This document shows positions 1-9,825 of a stretch of 64,000 nt of DNA, in pieces. The position numbers and the translations under genes are program-made. Source of the DNA: Tetragonia tetragonoides (Eukaryota; Streptophyta; Magnoliopsida; Caryophyllales; Aizoaceae); the NCBI GenBank assembly GCA_038025085.1, contig CM076152.1, positions 36,273,501 to 36,337,500 of the forward strand. Reading direction: 5' to 3'. How positions within the stretch are numbered: the first letter of the stretch is position 1; each line of letters begins with the position of its first letter. The notes under the pieces were generated by a model. It had not been told where the DNA came from and searched no databases. It worked only from the letters and a program-made list of their open reading frames with translations.

Positions 1-75
1 CGAGATTCGAACCCTCGACCTTGGTTAAGGATGGATGAGTCCCTACCACTCAACAACACCTCTTTGGTTTAAAAA
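1..75 (-). repeat. tRNA-derived SINE-like head, cut by window edge
   Basis: Read on the minus strand this has a pol III A-box-like stretch (GTTGAGTGGTAGGGAC) and a B box (GGTTCGAATCTC) about 35 bases apart, as in tRNA-derived SINEs or tRNA pseudogenes. The 3' end lies outside the window. No complete cloverleaf can be drawn, so it is not called a tRNA gene. Confidence 0.5.
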
Positions 76-731
76 GTAATCCCTCTTTAACTATGAAGTG
101 ACCCATGTAAACTATAAAATGACCCTGGTTTGACTATAAAGTGACTATTTTTCATCTGAAAAATGACCCCTCTCCCTTTTTATCTGATTTTTGTAATAGG
201 AATAGGAATTTTGAATCCCTGCTCTCCTTACTTGCTTCCCCTTACAATCGTCCTATAGAGGATGTATAGTCCATCTACGCCGGCTTCCATTCAACCTACC
301 CCATGATCTTATGGCGCTTGTTTCTTTTCTTGCTTTGCTTGCTATAATAACTAATAACTCATGAGTCAAGCATTCAAGTTATGTATTTCACGTCGTGACA
401 ATTTTCCGTTTGGATAGATATTTGATTTTAGCTGTTTATGATCTTTTATATTAGGGAGCTTTTGCACAAGAGGCTCAATTACCAGCGGTAGGGAATGAAA
501 GAAATTCGTTCGTGTTAAGATTTGAAGTCACGAGAATGCAATGTTTTCTGATGGGAAAGGGCTAGTAGTGTAGACCAGTAACAGAGAGAATATTACTTCT
601 AAACTGCCATTTATGCAGATACTAGAGTTAGTTATGTGTGCCTGTAGCATCTTGCACATAATCATGCATAGTAGAATGTATAAGGATTCTTTCAAATGTC
701 TTGGCTGCTAGATTTTGAAATATTCATGCAG

Positions 732-850
732 GGGAGGTAGGAAAGCTCTTTGCAGATGCTAGCTTGATTTGTGTTGCCAGCCTCATATCTCGCTACAGGA
801 AAGATTGTGATGCTTATCATGCAATGGTTCCCGATGGAAGTTTTATTGAG
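732..850 (+). pseudogene. Isolated exon remnant resembling adenylylsulfate (APS) kinase
   Basis: A 119-base block preceded by a splice-acceptor-like gcag and followed by gcaagt translates without stops to a peptide with GEVGKLFADASLIC and VASLISRYRKDCDAYHAM, ending PDGSFIE. From family knowledge this matches the central part of plant APS kinases (GEVAKLFADAG...ASLISPYR.DR), which phosphorylate adenosine 5'-phosphosulfate to PAPS. Substitutions at normally conserved places (Pro to Arg after SLIS, Arg to Cys in RDR) suggest decay. I find no flanking exons, so this looks like a captured or leftover single exon, not a gene. Confidence 0.6.
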
Positions 851-1028
851 GCAAGTTTATTGAGTAACTCTCTCTGTAACTTTATGCTTTTCTCTTCAAC
901 CATGAGGTGCTAAGACTGCTAACATGTTGACATATTTACAAGGTTTTAGCGCTCAACAATGAGTAATCAAGTTAGTGTATATGCTATAAGTGACCCTGCA
1001 AAGTGTTAGAAGTGACCCCTCCTCTTTA

Positions 1029-1098
1029 GTCTATTAGCTCAATGGTAGAGCGTTTGTGCAATGCACAAAAGATGCGGGTTCAAATCCCACATAGACTT
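1029..1098 (+). repeat. tRNA-like module 1
   Basis: The ends GTCTAT and ATAGAC can pair as an acceptor stem. A GCTC/GAGC D-stem and a T-arm-like GCGGGTTCAAATCCCAC are present. The anticodon arm is odd: TTTGTGCAATGCACAAA is a near-complete palindrome, and a 7-base loop would have C instead of the near-invariant T33. It therefore looks like a tRNA-derived repeat, not a working tRNA. Confidence 0.55.
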
Positions 1099-1420
1099 CT
1101 TGTTACCATGACTCTTCCTTTTGAATGATCAACTGTTAGTAATTCTGTTAGTATATGCTTTATATGACCCTGCAAAATGTTAAAAGTGACCCATCTTCCT
1201 TTATAAAATGACCCCTCGAAACTTAGTGCAGCTCACATCATAGCAAGTGCCCATGAAAAATTTCATACAAACTGCAACAGCTAGACATACATGCCATGGG
1301 ATTGCCCTACACAACAATCAACTTCAATGTAGAGCTAATGGAAACATCTGGTTTTTGCTAGAAGTCAAATCGTATAAGTAATCCCTCATACGACTAAAAG
1401 TGACCCAAATTGTCATGTAG

Positions 1421-1490
1421 TAGCCTATGTAGGATTCGAACCTACATTCCTTATGCATTGAACATTGATCTACCAATTGAGCTAATAGGC
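1421..1490 (-). repeat. tRNA-like module 2, inverted relative to module 1
   Basis: On the minus strand the ends GCCTAT and ATAGGC pair, and the T-arm TGTAGGTTCGAATCCTACA is perfect. The D-arm is defective (GCTC against GATC) and no regular anticodon arm forms. It shares TATTAGCTCAAT, the CAATGCA core and the terminal stem with the module at 1029-1098, so the two are members of one family. Confidence 0.55.
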
Positions 1491-2400
1491 TTCCATCAAT
1501 ACTGCTAATAGGGACTTATGTTTATCGCAATTACATTAGTTTAGTATCCTTAGCATCCTATACATATTATCATCTAAAGTGGCCTCTTGTACAACCAAAA
1601 GTGACCCCTTGTACAACCAAAAGTGACCTCGAGCACAACCAAAAATGACCCATTTAAATATACGAAATGATCAGTAACAACTTATAAGTTACCATAAGCT
1701 AATAAAAAAAGTGACCCAAATAGAATAGATGTCAATTGAGCAACTTGATACACTAACCAGATTAATAAACATGCTCATTCAGTTACCAAAAGGCACCATT
1801 GATATGAAAGGGCGCCAATATTATTTTAACCAATAGTACTATCAGTTGATTCAATTGATGACTCTAAATAGTTATACCATGTACTAGCTAAAGAGCAACA
1901 AAAATTGTCCAATAGACGTCGTTCTGTTTATAGGTCGTTTCATTTATAGGAGAAACCAGAGTGTTGAATAAATCTAAAAGCTCCACTTTTCTACTCCTTT
2001 TGAGTTTTGATTCTTGAATAACAAGAATGCTACTTGTACTTTAATAATGTGAAATTATAAACAAAAAACTAGAATTAATATGTTAACATAAGATGGAGTC
2101 ATTTTAATAAGAGTAAGGGGTCACTTGTAGGACTTTACAGGGTTACTTATAAAGTACACTAGGTCACTAGTTGAATTAATATCTGTTGAGCTACAAGGAA
2201 GATGTATCTTGTATTAGTATTTGTTGAGAATGTCAATTTTCATACACAACAAAGATGATTTAACCATTGCAAAAGCATATCAATAACAGAATGTATGAAA
2301 AACAGAGAGTACTTTGAATTGTCATCTTAATTTCTCTTAAAAATGACTCTGTTTTCTCACATAAGTGACCCTTGATTGTATTACAGTTATCGCATATATA

Positions 2401-3459
2401 TGTCACAAGTAAAAGTAATCATAGGAAGGAATGAAAAGAAATGCAAGTGATACACCAATTTACAAGACAAAACATACAACCGTAATATCACTATCAACCA
2501 TCACTAAACTTCAATTCTAGTACCAAAGAGTAAACATACAAGCATAATATGAGAACAAGGGGAGTTAGAATCTCGTACAAAAGCCCTAATAAAAAACCCC
2601 AGCTTCTCAACATTGAATGACTATGAAATTAAAATAAATTTTGGTATAAATCAATCAAAGTTACCATAAATCAATGAAAATCTTACAAATTATGCCTCCA
2701 AACACAAACACCAAACCCAAATTTAAAAAAATACATGCATAGAATAGCAAATTTGACCTCAAATATAGATGGAAACAGTTGCAACAAGTTTGTTGTATTT
2801 ACAAATCTGCCATTAATGAAACCGGACGAATATGGAGCGTTTGATCAGCGCGATTGGATGGCTAGAATCCCTTCTCACCATCTCTCCGTAGCATCCATTC
2901 TCACCTGATCCCTACTATCTATATATATATATAAATTAATTAATTAATTATATATAATTTACTTATTAGACTTACCCAATCAGTGATAATCAGTTGGAAA
3001 ATGACTCATCCTCACTTTCCTACTATCTATAAATAATCAGGGATGAAGCTACATTAAATGCGAAGGGGGCTATACGTTTTTTATATGAGAGACTATTAAA
3101 AATTTATTTTTGGCGTTGGTTGTTTATGCATTCAAGGCAATATGCTTTAAGCTTATATATAAGAACAAAATTAAAGTGTGTTGCACATACATTGCACATA
3201 GATACATACACTCTACTGAAATCTTTTATTTCATATTTGGAATCATGTTTTCAAATGAAATTATTTTTTTTCATATAAAGTGATCAAGTAATTATCTGAA
3301 AATAAATTGGCTTATTTCAATGTAGAATCTTGGCTTTGTCCTTGTATAATATGATAGTAATTGCCATATGTATATGTTGCTTGGTTGGATTGTCCTCAGC
3401 TCGATCATGTCGGATAAAAGACATAGTTAGATGCCATATCTTGAAACTTCCTATAGTTG
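2401..3459. other. AT-rich non-coding stretch
   Basis: No gene recognised. It contains a short AT/TAAT low-complexity run around 2920-2960 and an AATCAGTGATAATCAGT-type motif near 2980 that resembles the tandem units in the MITE near 14.7-15.1 kb. Confidence 0.6.
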
Positions 3460-4195
3460 TTACTCCAAGTGCTTGGGGTGTATGATCCGATAATGTATTT
3501 CGCATCGAGACAAAATCTTATGTCTTGACGATAAAGGTTTTTTTTTTGCTGATAGTTGCAGAACGTCTATAACAAGAGGGGGAATGAAAGCTTGTTTGTG
3601 AACAATAGCAAAGGAGCCCAGTAAAAAAGGACCGTAGTATTGAAGAGTGGTAACACTTGAAGTAAGGGGTAGGGTGTCCGAAACTAGCGTTAGCACTATT
3701 GTTGGACGACATTTGGGTAGGAGGAGGCTTTTGTAAGATACTGTTGGGTTTTCTTCCACTAAATTTGGCAATTTAATAGAAAATGAGGCTACTAATAATG
3801 GGATTAGTATCACATGGATACCACCTAAGGTGATCCTCCAACCCCAATCTTTATAGGGTGAGGTGATGTAGCACATGAAGTGACCCATTGCAGTTCCTAC
3901 CATTGTAGCCGTAGCAGTTAAATATGGGAATGTAGTGGCAACGTCACTCTTGACCACTGAGGTCACCTAGGGAAAATTATTAGGTTAGACATTTAGAAGC
4001 GCTACAGATGAACTACAATCTCAACAATATTAAACTCTTGAGTAATTAATACTCGTAACTAATAATGTTTCTATGGACATACCTGAAGTGTCAACCCTGT
4101 GCAAATGCCTTGGATTAAGTATCCAACAACAAGCACGGGAGGGTTAGGTAACCAAGTAACTAACCCATACCTATCACCATCAAAATAACAGAAAC
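3460..4195 (-). pseudogene. Decayed MFS sugar-porter-like gene fragment
   Basis: Two minus-strand blocks read like part of a sugar transporter. Block 4195-4082 encodes ...PPVLVVGYLIQGICTGLTLQ and ends at a donor-like GTATGT. Block 3966-3460 begins after a CCTAG acceptor and encodes SDVATTFPYLTATATMVGTA, then a DWGWRITLGG core resembling the WGWRLSLG segment of STP-type sugar transporters, then hydrophobic helices. No conserved sugar-porter signature is complete, the N-terminal helices are missing and the 3' part has no recognisable C-terminal domain. The 5' side abuts copia element A at about 4.2 kb. Family assignment is an inference from short motifs. Confidence 0.4.
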
Positions 4196-4199
4196 AACC

Positions 4200-6580
4200 A
4201 ATGTCTTCTTCAACCCTACCATTTTGTTGTGGGGTGTCAACATAAGAAGTCTCATGAATAATCCCATTATCAAGGAAAAATTGTTCAAGCCCCCCTTTAT
4301 ATTTTGTCCCATTATCAGAACGCACACGTTTGAACATTTAACCCAATTGTGTTTTTACCATGGCACAAAAATTCACAAATAATTGATAAGTTTCTCTTTT
4401 GTCCTTCATCAAGTAAACCCAAACACAACGACTATAATCATCAATAATACTTAAGAAATAATGAGCACCAGAGTAAGAGGGAGTGCTGTAATATCCCCAT
4501 AAATCACAATGCAACAAAGAGAAAGGGCGTTCAGCTCTATTATGACTGATAGGAAAGGGAGTTCGGGTTTGTTTTGCTCTATGATAAACATCACAACACT
4601 ATTGAGAGTCCTTATTTAACTGGAAATCACAAATACTAGTTAATTGAGTCATACTATGGAATGAGGGATGAATCAATCTTTGATGCCACAAAATTGCTTT
4701 CTTGTCTTGAGTAACAGCAAAAGCGGAGCCATACGCCACCTTCTTTAAGTAATAGACCCCATTGCTCAGCTCACCCGCTCCAATCAGCTTCTTCGAGGTG
4801 AGGTCCTGTATAAAAGAAGTATTTCGACAAAAGATTACCATACAATCCATATCGCTAGTCAACTGGCCGATGGAGATCAAATGGCATGTAAATATTGGGC
4901 TATAAAGAACATTATTAAGTACCAAATTATTGTCCAAAATAATGCGTCCAGCTTGGAAAACAGTTACTAGTCTACCATTAGGTAGAGTAATTTGCAAAGG
5001 TTCACTTAAATTATGCAACTGTTGTATAATAGACTTGTGTGGAGTCGTATGGTGAGAGGCTCCACTATCCAAAACCCAATTTATATTTTGGCTCAAATAA
5101 ATCTTACCATCAAGACTATGTAAATGTCGACCCAAATAAGTCTTACCAATCATTTCTTTGACTCTGCTTCTGCTTGGAGAGAGTAAATAATTCTTCTACC
5201 TAGTCTGCTGAGGGACCTGCAAACTTAGTTCCACTACTGCTAGGTTCTTCTCCAGCGTGATTGGCCACTCCTCCAACCGAGTTGTTGCTGCGAAATCAGG
5301 AAACCCACGGCTCTAAGTTGACCCCATGACCTCCTACGCTCCATTTCCGGCCATTGTCGCTTGTATTCCCGCCTCTGTTCGAGCGGCGAGTACCCCAATT
5401 AGCAGGGTATCCAACAATTTCAAAGCACTGACTTTTCTCGTGCCCGATTTTCCCACAATGAGAGTACTTTGCCCATGCCGAATCAAGTCGATTACGACCT
5501 CCAAGAGCAGCATGCATTGCTGCCGCTTCTACTATGGGGTTGACTTCCATCTCCAAGGTAAGAGATCTTTGTCTCTCTTCTCTAATAACTGATGTGTATA
5601 CTTTGTTCAGATTGGGCAATGGTTCAGTTGACAGAATTTGTGACCGGGTAGGTCCATATGCCTTTGAATCTAGCCCCATGAAGAAGTGGTGTACCTTCTC
5701 CTCTTCAAGTTGTTACTGAAATATTTTCCTACCCCACAAGTACAGGCAGGAATTGTGAGGTAAGCGTGCAATTCGTCCCATAAAGTTTTGAGTTTTGTAA
5801 AATAAGTGGTGACGGACATGTCTCCTTGACTCAGTAACTTAATATCCCTTCGCAATTGATGAATACGGATGGCGTTACCTTGCGAATAACGTTCCTCCAA
5901 ATCAACCCAGATGTCTCGAGCTGTTGTCGCTTAAGCGATGGATCCATGAAGACTCTTGTCGATCACATTCAAAAATCCATGCTATTACCATAGAGTTGCA
6001 CTTCTCCCATGCATGTGCTTCTGTAGAGGTATTTGTTGGCTTTATATGAGTTCCATCAAAAAGCCAATTTTGTTTTTTGATTTCAACGCATTAATCACTA
6101 ACAGTGACCAATTTCCATAGTTTTCTCCATCAAGAAGAATAGAGCTGATGATATACCCAGGATGATCTGAAGTACTCAGATAATAAATAGATTGGGGATC
6201 ATTAGGTTTGATGGTATTGGTTTTGTTTTGATTGTCATCATCACCGCCTGCCATGAGTAATTGCTTTGTGATGGTAAAAGGGTTTAAGAGTTTCTGTGTT
6301 TGAGATTTGGCTCTGATACCATATAAACTAGCCTTAGGTTGGGAGAAAATTATTCTCAGTACTCTCATGTACTGTTCTCTGTTATTGATATGAAGTAAGC
6401 AATATTTACAACGGAAGTACATGAAGGAAACAAAATTAAAAGAATATTGGGAGATAAAATTATCCCAAAAATACAGAGATACTCCTAGATATACATGCTA
6501 AAGATGATAAGCAGAATAAACCCAATATAATCACAAGATCTTCTAATATACCTATATATCCTCTCTATTTTCATGCAACA
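4200..6580 (-). mobile_element. Ty1-copia retrotransposon fragment A (5' LTR to integrase only)
   Basis: On the minus strand the order is LTR-like sequence (about 6580-6322), a tRNA-iMet primer-binding site, gag (6254 to about 5290), protease and pre-integrase (5153-4599), then part of integrase ending near 4215. Gag has the N-terminal SDHPGYIISS motif. Its zinc knuckle reads YSHCGKIGHEKSQC, so the first Cys is replaced by Tyr. The protease has DSGASHH. Integrase keeps RSDNGTKYKGG and DTPQQNGRVEE, then stops abruptly against the transporter pseudogene. Reverse transcriptase, RNase H and the 3' LTR are missing. Several stops and frameshifts interrupt it, so it is a dead, truncated copy. Confidence 0.8.
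6309..6321 (-). other. Primer-binding site of copia element A
   Basis: Minus-strand TGGTATCAGAGCC is complementary to the 3' end of initiator tRNA-Met, the usual primer of plant Ty1-copia elements. It marks the inner end of the 5' LTR. The LTR start is placed near 6580 (minus-strand TGTTGCATG) but cannot be confirmed without a second LTR. Confidence 0.75.
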
Positions 6581-6720
6581 CTAATGCCAACTAACACTCA
6601 TGTAATAGCTGCTAGGACTCAAATTCATGATAGTGGTGATGATTGTTGACACCTAGTCACCTACACTACACATACATATACATTAGTACAGTTCTTTCCT
6701 CTAATTAAGAGCTGTATACC
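6581..6720. other. Spacer between copia elements A and B
   Basis: Short AT-rich stretch between the putative 5' LTR edge of element A and the 3' LTR of element B. No gene or second repeat is recognised. Confidence 0.4.
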
Positions 6721-6972
6721 TGAGAAACGCGGAATTAGAATGGAGAAATCATTCCATTAATGGAGCTTGCAAGCTCTAGAGAGAGAAACTCTCTAATTAC
6801 AGAGGAAAGAAATGAATAACTTAAAGAAGGAATAAAAGAGCTACAGCTTATATACACAACTAATCTCCTAACTAACTGCCTAAGGTGTTCTAACAGAATA
6901 AATAATTTATTACAACAAATGCCAGCTCAGCGTAACAAACACTTCTGAGCATAACTAACTCTATATTCCACA
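6721..6972 (-). repeat. 3' LTR of copia element B
   Basis: 252 bases, TG...CA bounded on either strand (minus-strand start TGTGGAATATAG, end TTTCTCA). It is a direct repeat of 12847-13102 and contains the palindromic GAGCTTGCAAGCTC. Confidence 0.9.
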
Positions 6973-6989
6973 CGCCCCCCTCAAGTTGG
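6973..6989 (-). other. Polypurine tract of copia element B
   Basis: Minus strand reads CCAACTTGAGGGGGGCG directly before the 3' LTR, the expected plus-strand priming site. Confidence 0.75.
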
Positions 6990-7640
6990 AGCTTCAGAGA
7001 GACCCAACTTGTCAGATAGGAATGAATGTTGTAAGTGACCCAGTGCCTTGGTCATCAGATCACCAAGCTGGAGATGTGAGGGGATGTAGGTTGTTTGTAG
7101 GAAACCTTCTTGGACTTTATCTCTAGTGAAATGACAGTCTATGTCAAGATGTTTACTGCGATCATGAAAGCAAGGATTTGCTGCTATTTGTTGTGCAGCT
7201 TTGTTGTCACAAAACAAGGTAATGGGAAGTTGAACAGGAATATGCATGTCCTTTAAGAGATAACTGAGCCATAATAACTCACAGGTGGTAGCAGCCATGC
7301 TTCTGTACTCAGCTTCAGTGGAGGATTTAGAGACTGTGTTCTAATTCTTTGTTTTCCATGAAACCAAAGAGTGACCAAGAAAAATGCAATAGCCAGTGAG
7401 AGATCTCCTGGTCATAAGACATGATGCCCAATCTGCATCTGAGAAACCTGTAACCTGAAGGTGAGGTTGAACAGGATAGAACAAGCCCTTTGAGACAATG
7501 CCCTTGAGATATCTGAGCAAGTGAAGTGCAGCTTGCATATGAGGTTCCTTTGGAGCTGAAACAAACTGACTGAGGTGTTGCACAGCATAGGAAATATCAG
7601 GTCTAGTCATGGTGAGATATAGCAAACGACCAACCAATCT
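6981..7640 (-). pseudogene. Copia B RNase H and end of reverse transcriptase
   Basis: From 7637 the frame reads VGRLLYLTMTRPDISYAV and SDADWASC with RRSLTGYC, the connection region and the start of copia RNase H. It then meets a TAG near 7340 where related elements have a Gln codon. It continues in phase as STEAEYRSMA, with FCDNKAAQQIA and KHLDIDCHF toward 6981. The single stop breaks an otherwise well-preserved RNase H. It acted on RNA/DNA hybrids during reverse transcription. Confidence 0.85.
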
Positions 7641-8014
7641 TCTGTATGATTCAGGAGATGAAAGAGGCTCCCCTTTATCAAGGGATAACTTAAGATTTTG
7701 AGGAATAGGGAATGTAGCTGGCTTGGCTGCAGTGAGGCCAGCATCCTAAAGAAGATCAAGAATATATTTTCTCTGATTGAGATGTGTACCATTATCAGTT
7801 CTGCAAATCTCTATGCCCAAGAAGTACTTTGCTAAACCAAGGTCTTTAATGGTGAATTTTTGATGGAGAGCAACCTTAGTGGCCTAAATTTCTGTAGCAC
7901 AATTTCCAGTGATGAGAACATCATCAACATAGACAAGGGCAGCAGTAAACTGACCATTGGTATCCTTGACAAACAAGGAATAATCATGCTTGGACTGCTC
8001 ATAACCAAGACTGA

Positions 8015-8199
8015 GCATGAATTTAGTAAGTTCCTAATTCCATTGTCGAGATGCTTGTTTAAGGCCATAAAGAGACCTTTTTAGCCTGCAAACCTGCCCT
8101 GGCTTGGCCTTAGAGTAACCCTCAGGTGGAACCATGTATATTTCTTCATCAATATAGCCATGTAAAAAGGCATTGTTGATGTCAAGTTGATGTAGAGGT
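8015..8199. repeat. 185-bp direct repeat, copy 1
   Basis: Identical to 9154-9338 except for one base (CTAATTCC against CTGATTCC). Both copies encode the same part of copia reverse transcriptase, and they flank 954 bases of unrelated DNA. Confidence 0.95.
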
Positions 8200-9156
8200 G
8201 ATGCATTAGCAAAACTGAAGCTTTTAGCTCGTTTTCGAACAATGGATGTTTTGATAATATTTTGTTTGTTTTTTGATTATAGAGATTGAAAACGAAGTAA
8301 ATGAAACGAAAAATAAGAAGAGGGAGGATAGATAGCATCACCACCAGGACTATAAAGGATTTAACCACCAAGTCAAGGCTAAAGGATACTACTTGTTTCA
8401 CCAAATATCCCTAAGGACATTTTAAAGAACAACAAGGTTTGTAAGCAAAAGGCAGCAGCCATTTCATATTTTCATTCATCATCATCTATCCATTACATCA
8501 GCTGTGCTTACATATTTATAGGGGTTACAAATGTGCCCTAATAACCTAGGAATACTCTAGAATGGGTGAGCTGTCCAAGAGTAGTGCCCAAGCAACTTGA
8601 AACTTCAGTATTCTGCCAAGAAATGAGCCAAATACGTGCAGTACAATTTGGAGCGCATTTCCTTCCGTTTTGGACCACTTGACAGCTGTTGCTTGTCCTT
8701 GCATAAGGACAAACGGGTGAGCTGTAAGAGGAGCCTCAAGCCTCATCATTATCCATCCCATGTGCTTTTAGACTCTCCTCATTCAGCAGCTACTTAGGAA
8801 ATTCAAAATGCAATTAAAACTTCCTAATTAACTAATTACATGCAGCATAATTAAACTAATTAAGTACGAACATGTGTACAAACATTTGTACGGACAAAAA
8901 CCATGTTAATCAACTAATCATGATAATTAAGCCAATTGCAAGGTTATTCGTGTACGGACTTGTGCACGACATGTTGTACGGACTAATAATGTACGGACTA
9001 ATCAGGTTAATGCCATTGAAAGGACATTAGGCCCCTAGGACCATTAATGAAGGCACCATGTACTAAAAGAGTGCCATAGAACATGATAAAATCATTGATG
9101 GACCAAGAACAGATCGTATGGCACTTAACTTAAGAGAGGAGCTTGATGCCAACGCA
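8199..9156 (-). mobile_element. LTR-like insert inside copia B
   Basis: This segment is unrelated to copia coding sequence. On the minus strand it starts TGCGTTGG and ends ATGCATCA, and it has a good TATA context (CCCCTATAAATATG near 8510-8530) about two thirds of the way along, like a solo LTR with its promoter. TACGGACT-type motifs recur near 8890-9000. There is no 5-bp target-site duplication; the 185-bp repeats are at the borders instead. A solo LTR is the best guess but is not proven. Confidence 0.4.
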
Positions 9157-9338
9157 TGAATTTAGTAAGTTCCTGATTCCATTGTCGAGATGCTTGTTTA
9201 AGGCCATAAAGAGACCTTTTTAGCCTGCAAACCTGCCCTGGCTTGGCCTTAGAGTAACCCTCAGGTGGAACCATGTATATTTCTTCATCAATATAGCCAT
9301 GTAAAAAGGCATTGTTGATGTCAAGTTGATGTAGAGGT
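9154..9338. repeat. 185-bp direct repeat, copy 2
   Basis: Partner of 8015-8199. It joins directly to the upstream reverse-transcriptase sequence at 9339, so it is probably the original copy, and 8015-8199 is continuous with the downstream half. Confidence 0.95.
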
Positions 9339-9825
9339 CACCCCTTGCAATAGCAAGAGCAATCAAAACCCTCACAGTAGGTAGTTTTGCTACTGGAGAA
9401 AAGGTATGCTTGTAGTCTTGCCCTTCTCTCTGATGAAAACCTCTTATAACAAGTCTGGCTTTCAATCTCTCCACAGTCCCATCAGGGTTATACTTGGTCT
9501 TGTATACCCATTTGGAAGTGATTGCCTTATGACCATCAGGCAAGGTAGTGAGATCCCATGTCTCATTTTGTTCCAAGGCCTCAATCTCCTTATCCATTGC
9601 CTCCACCCACTGCTTATCCTGCCTAGCCTGTGAGTAACATGAAGGCTCTTGGACTGTGAACACATTAGCTAAAAAGGCAGTGTAATATGGAGGGCAAGAC
9701 TCTAGGTCAGTGGGTTTAAACAAGGGATATTTAAGTTGTGGAGGGGAGGAGGTAGTGTTAAGACAAAGGTTGTTGTTGCTGTTGACACTAGTGGTCCTAT
9801 GAGCAGCTAGCACAAAATCCTTCAA

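Larger units (their letters stand above)
60..2400. repeat. Repeat-derived region with recurrent AAGTGACCC motif
   Basis: The motif AAGTGACCC or close variants (AAATGACCC, AAGTGACCT) recurs at least 15 times on the plus strand, for example near 97, 117, 161, 989, 1009, 1182, 1205, 1394, 1595, 1619, 1640, 1706 and 2361. Reversed copies lie near 2115-2165. Spacing is irregular, so it is not a simple tandem array. Two tRNA-like modules and one gene fragment lie inside. The rest is AT-rich with no coding capacity that I can support. Confidence 0.5.
7641..9825 (-). pseudogene. Copia B reverse transcriptase, interrupted
   Basis: The N-terminal part (9825 to about 9340) has EIEALEQNETW, SKWVYKTKYNPDG, RLKARLVIRGF and TFSPVAKLPTVR. 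The rest (about 8199-7641) has [17 protein letters not shown] and the catalytic YVDD near 7910-7945. Between them lies the insertion with flanking 185-bp repeats. A one-base frameshift lies at the joint near 9338, and several stops follow the YVDD motif. The polymerase cannot be made from this copy. Confidence 0.85.

Noticed and set aside
1029..1490. Functional tRNA genes
   Set aside because: Anticodon loops lack T33 or cannot form, and the D-arm of the second module is mismatched; they look tRNA-derived only.
5326..5719. Plus-strand coding frames over copia element A
   Set aside because: They are antisense shadows of gag, which is clearly identified on the minus strand.
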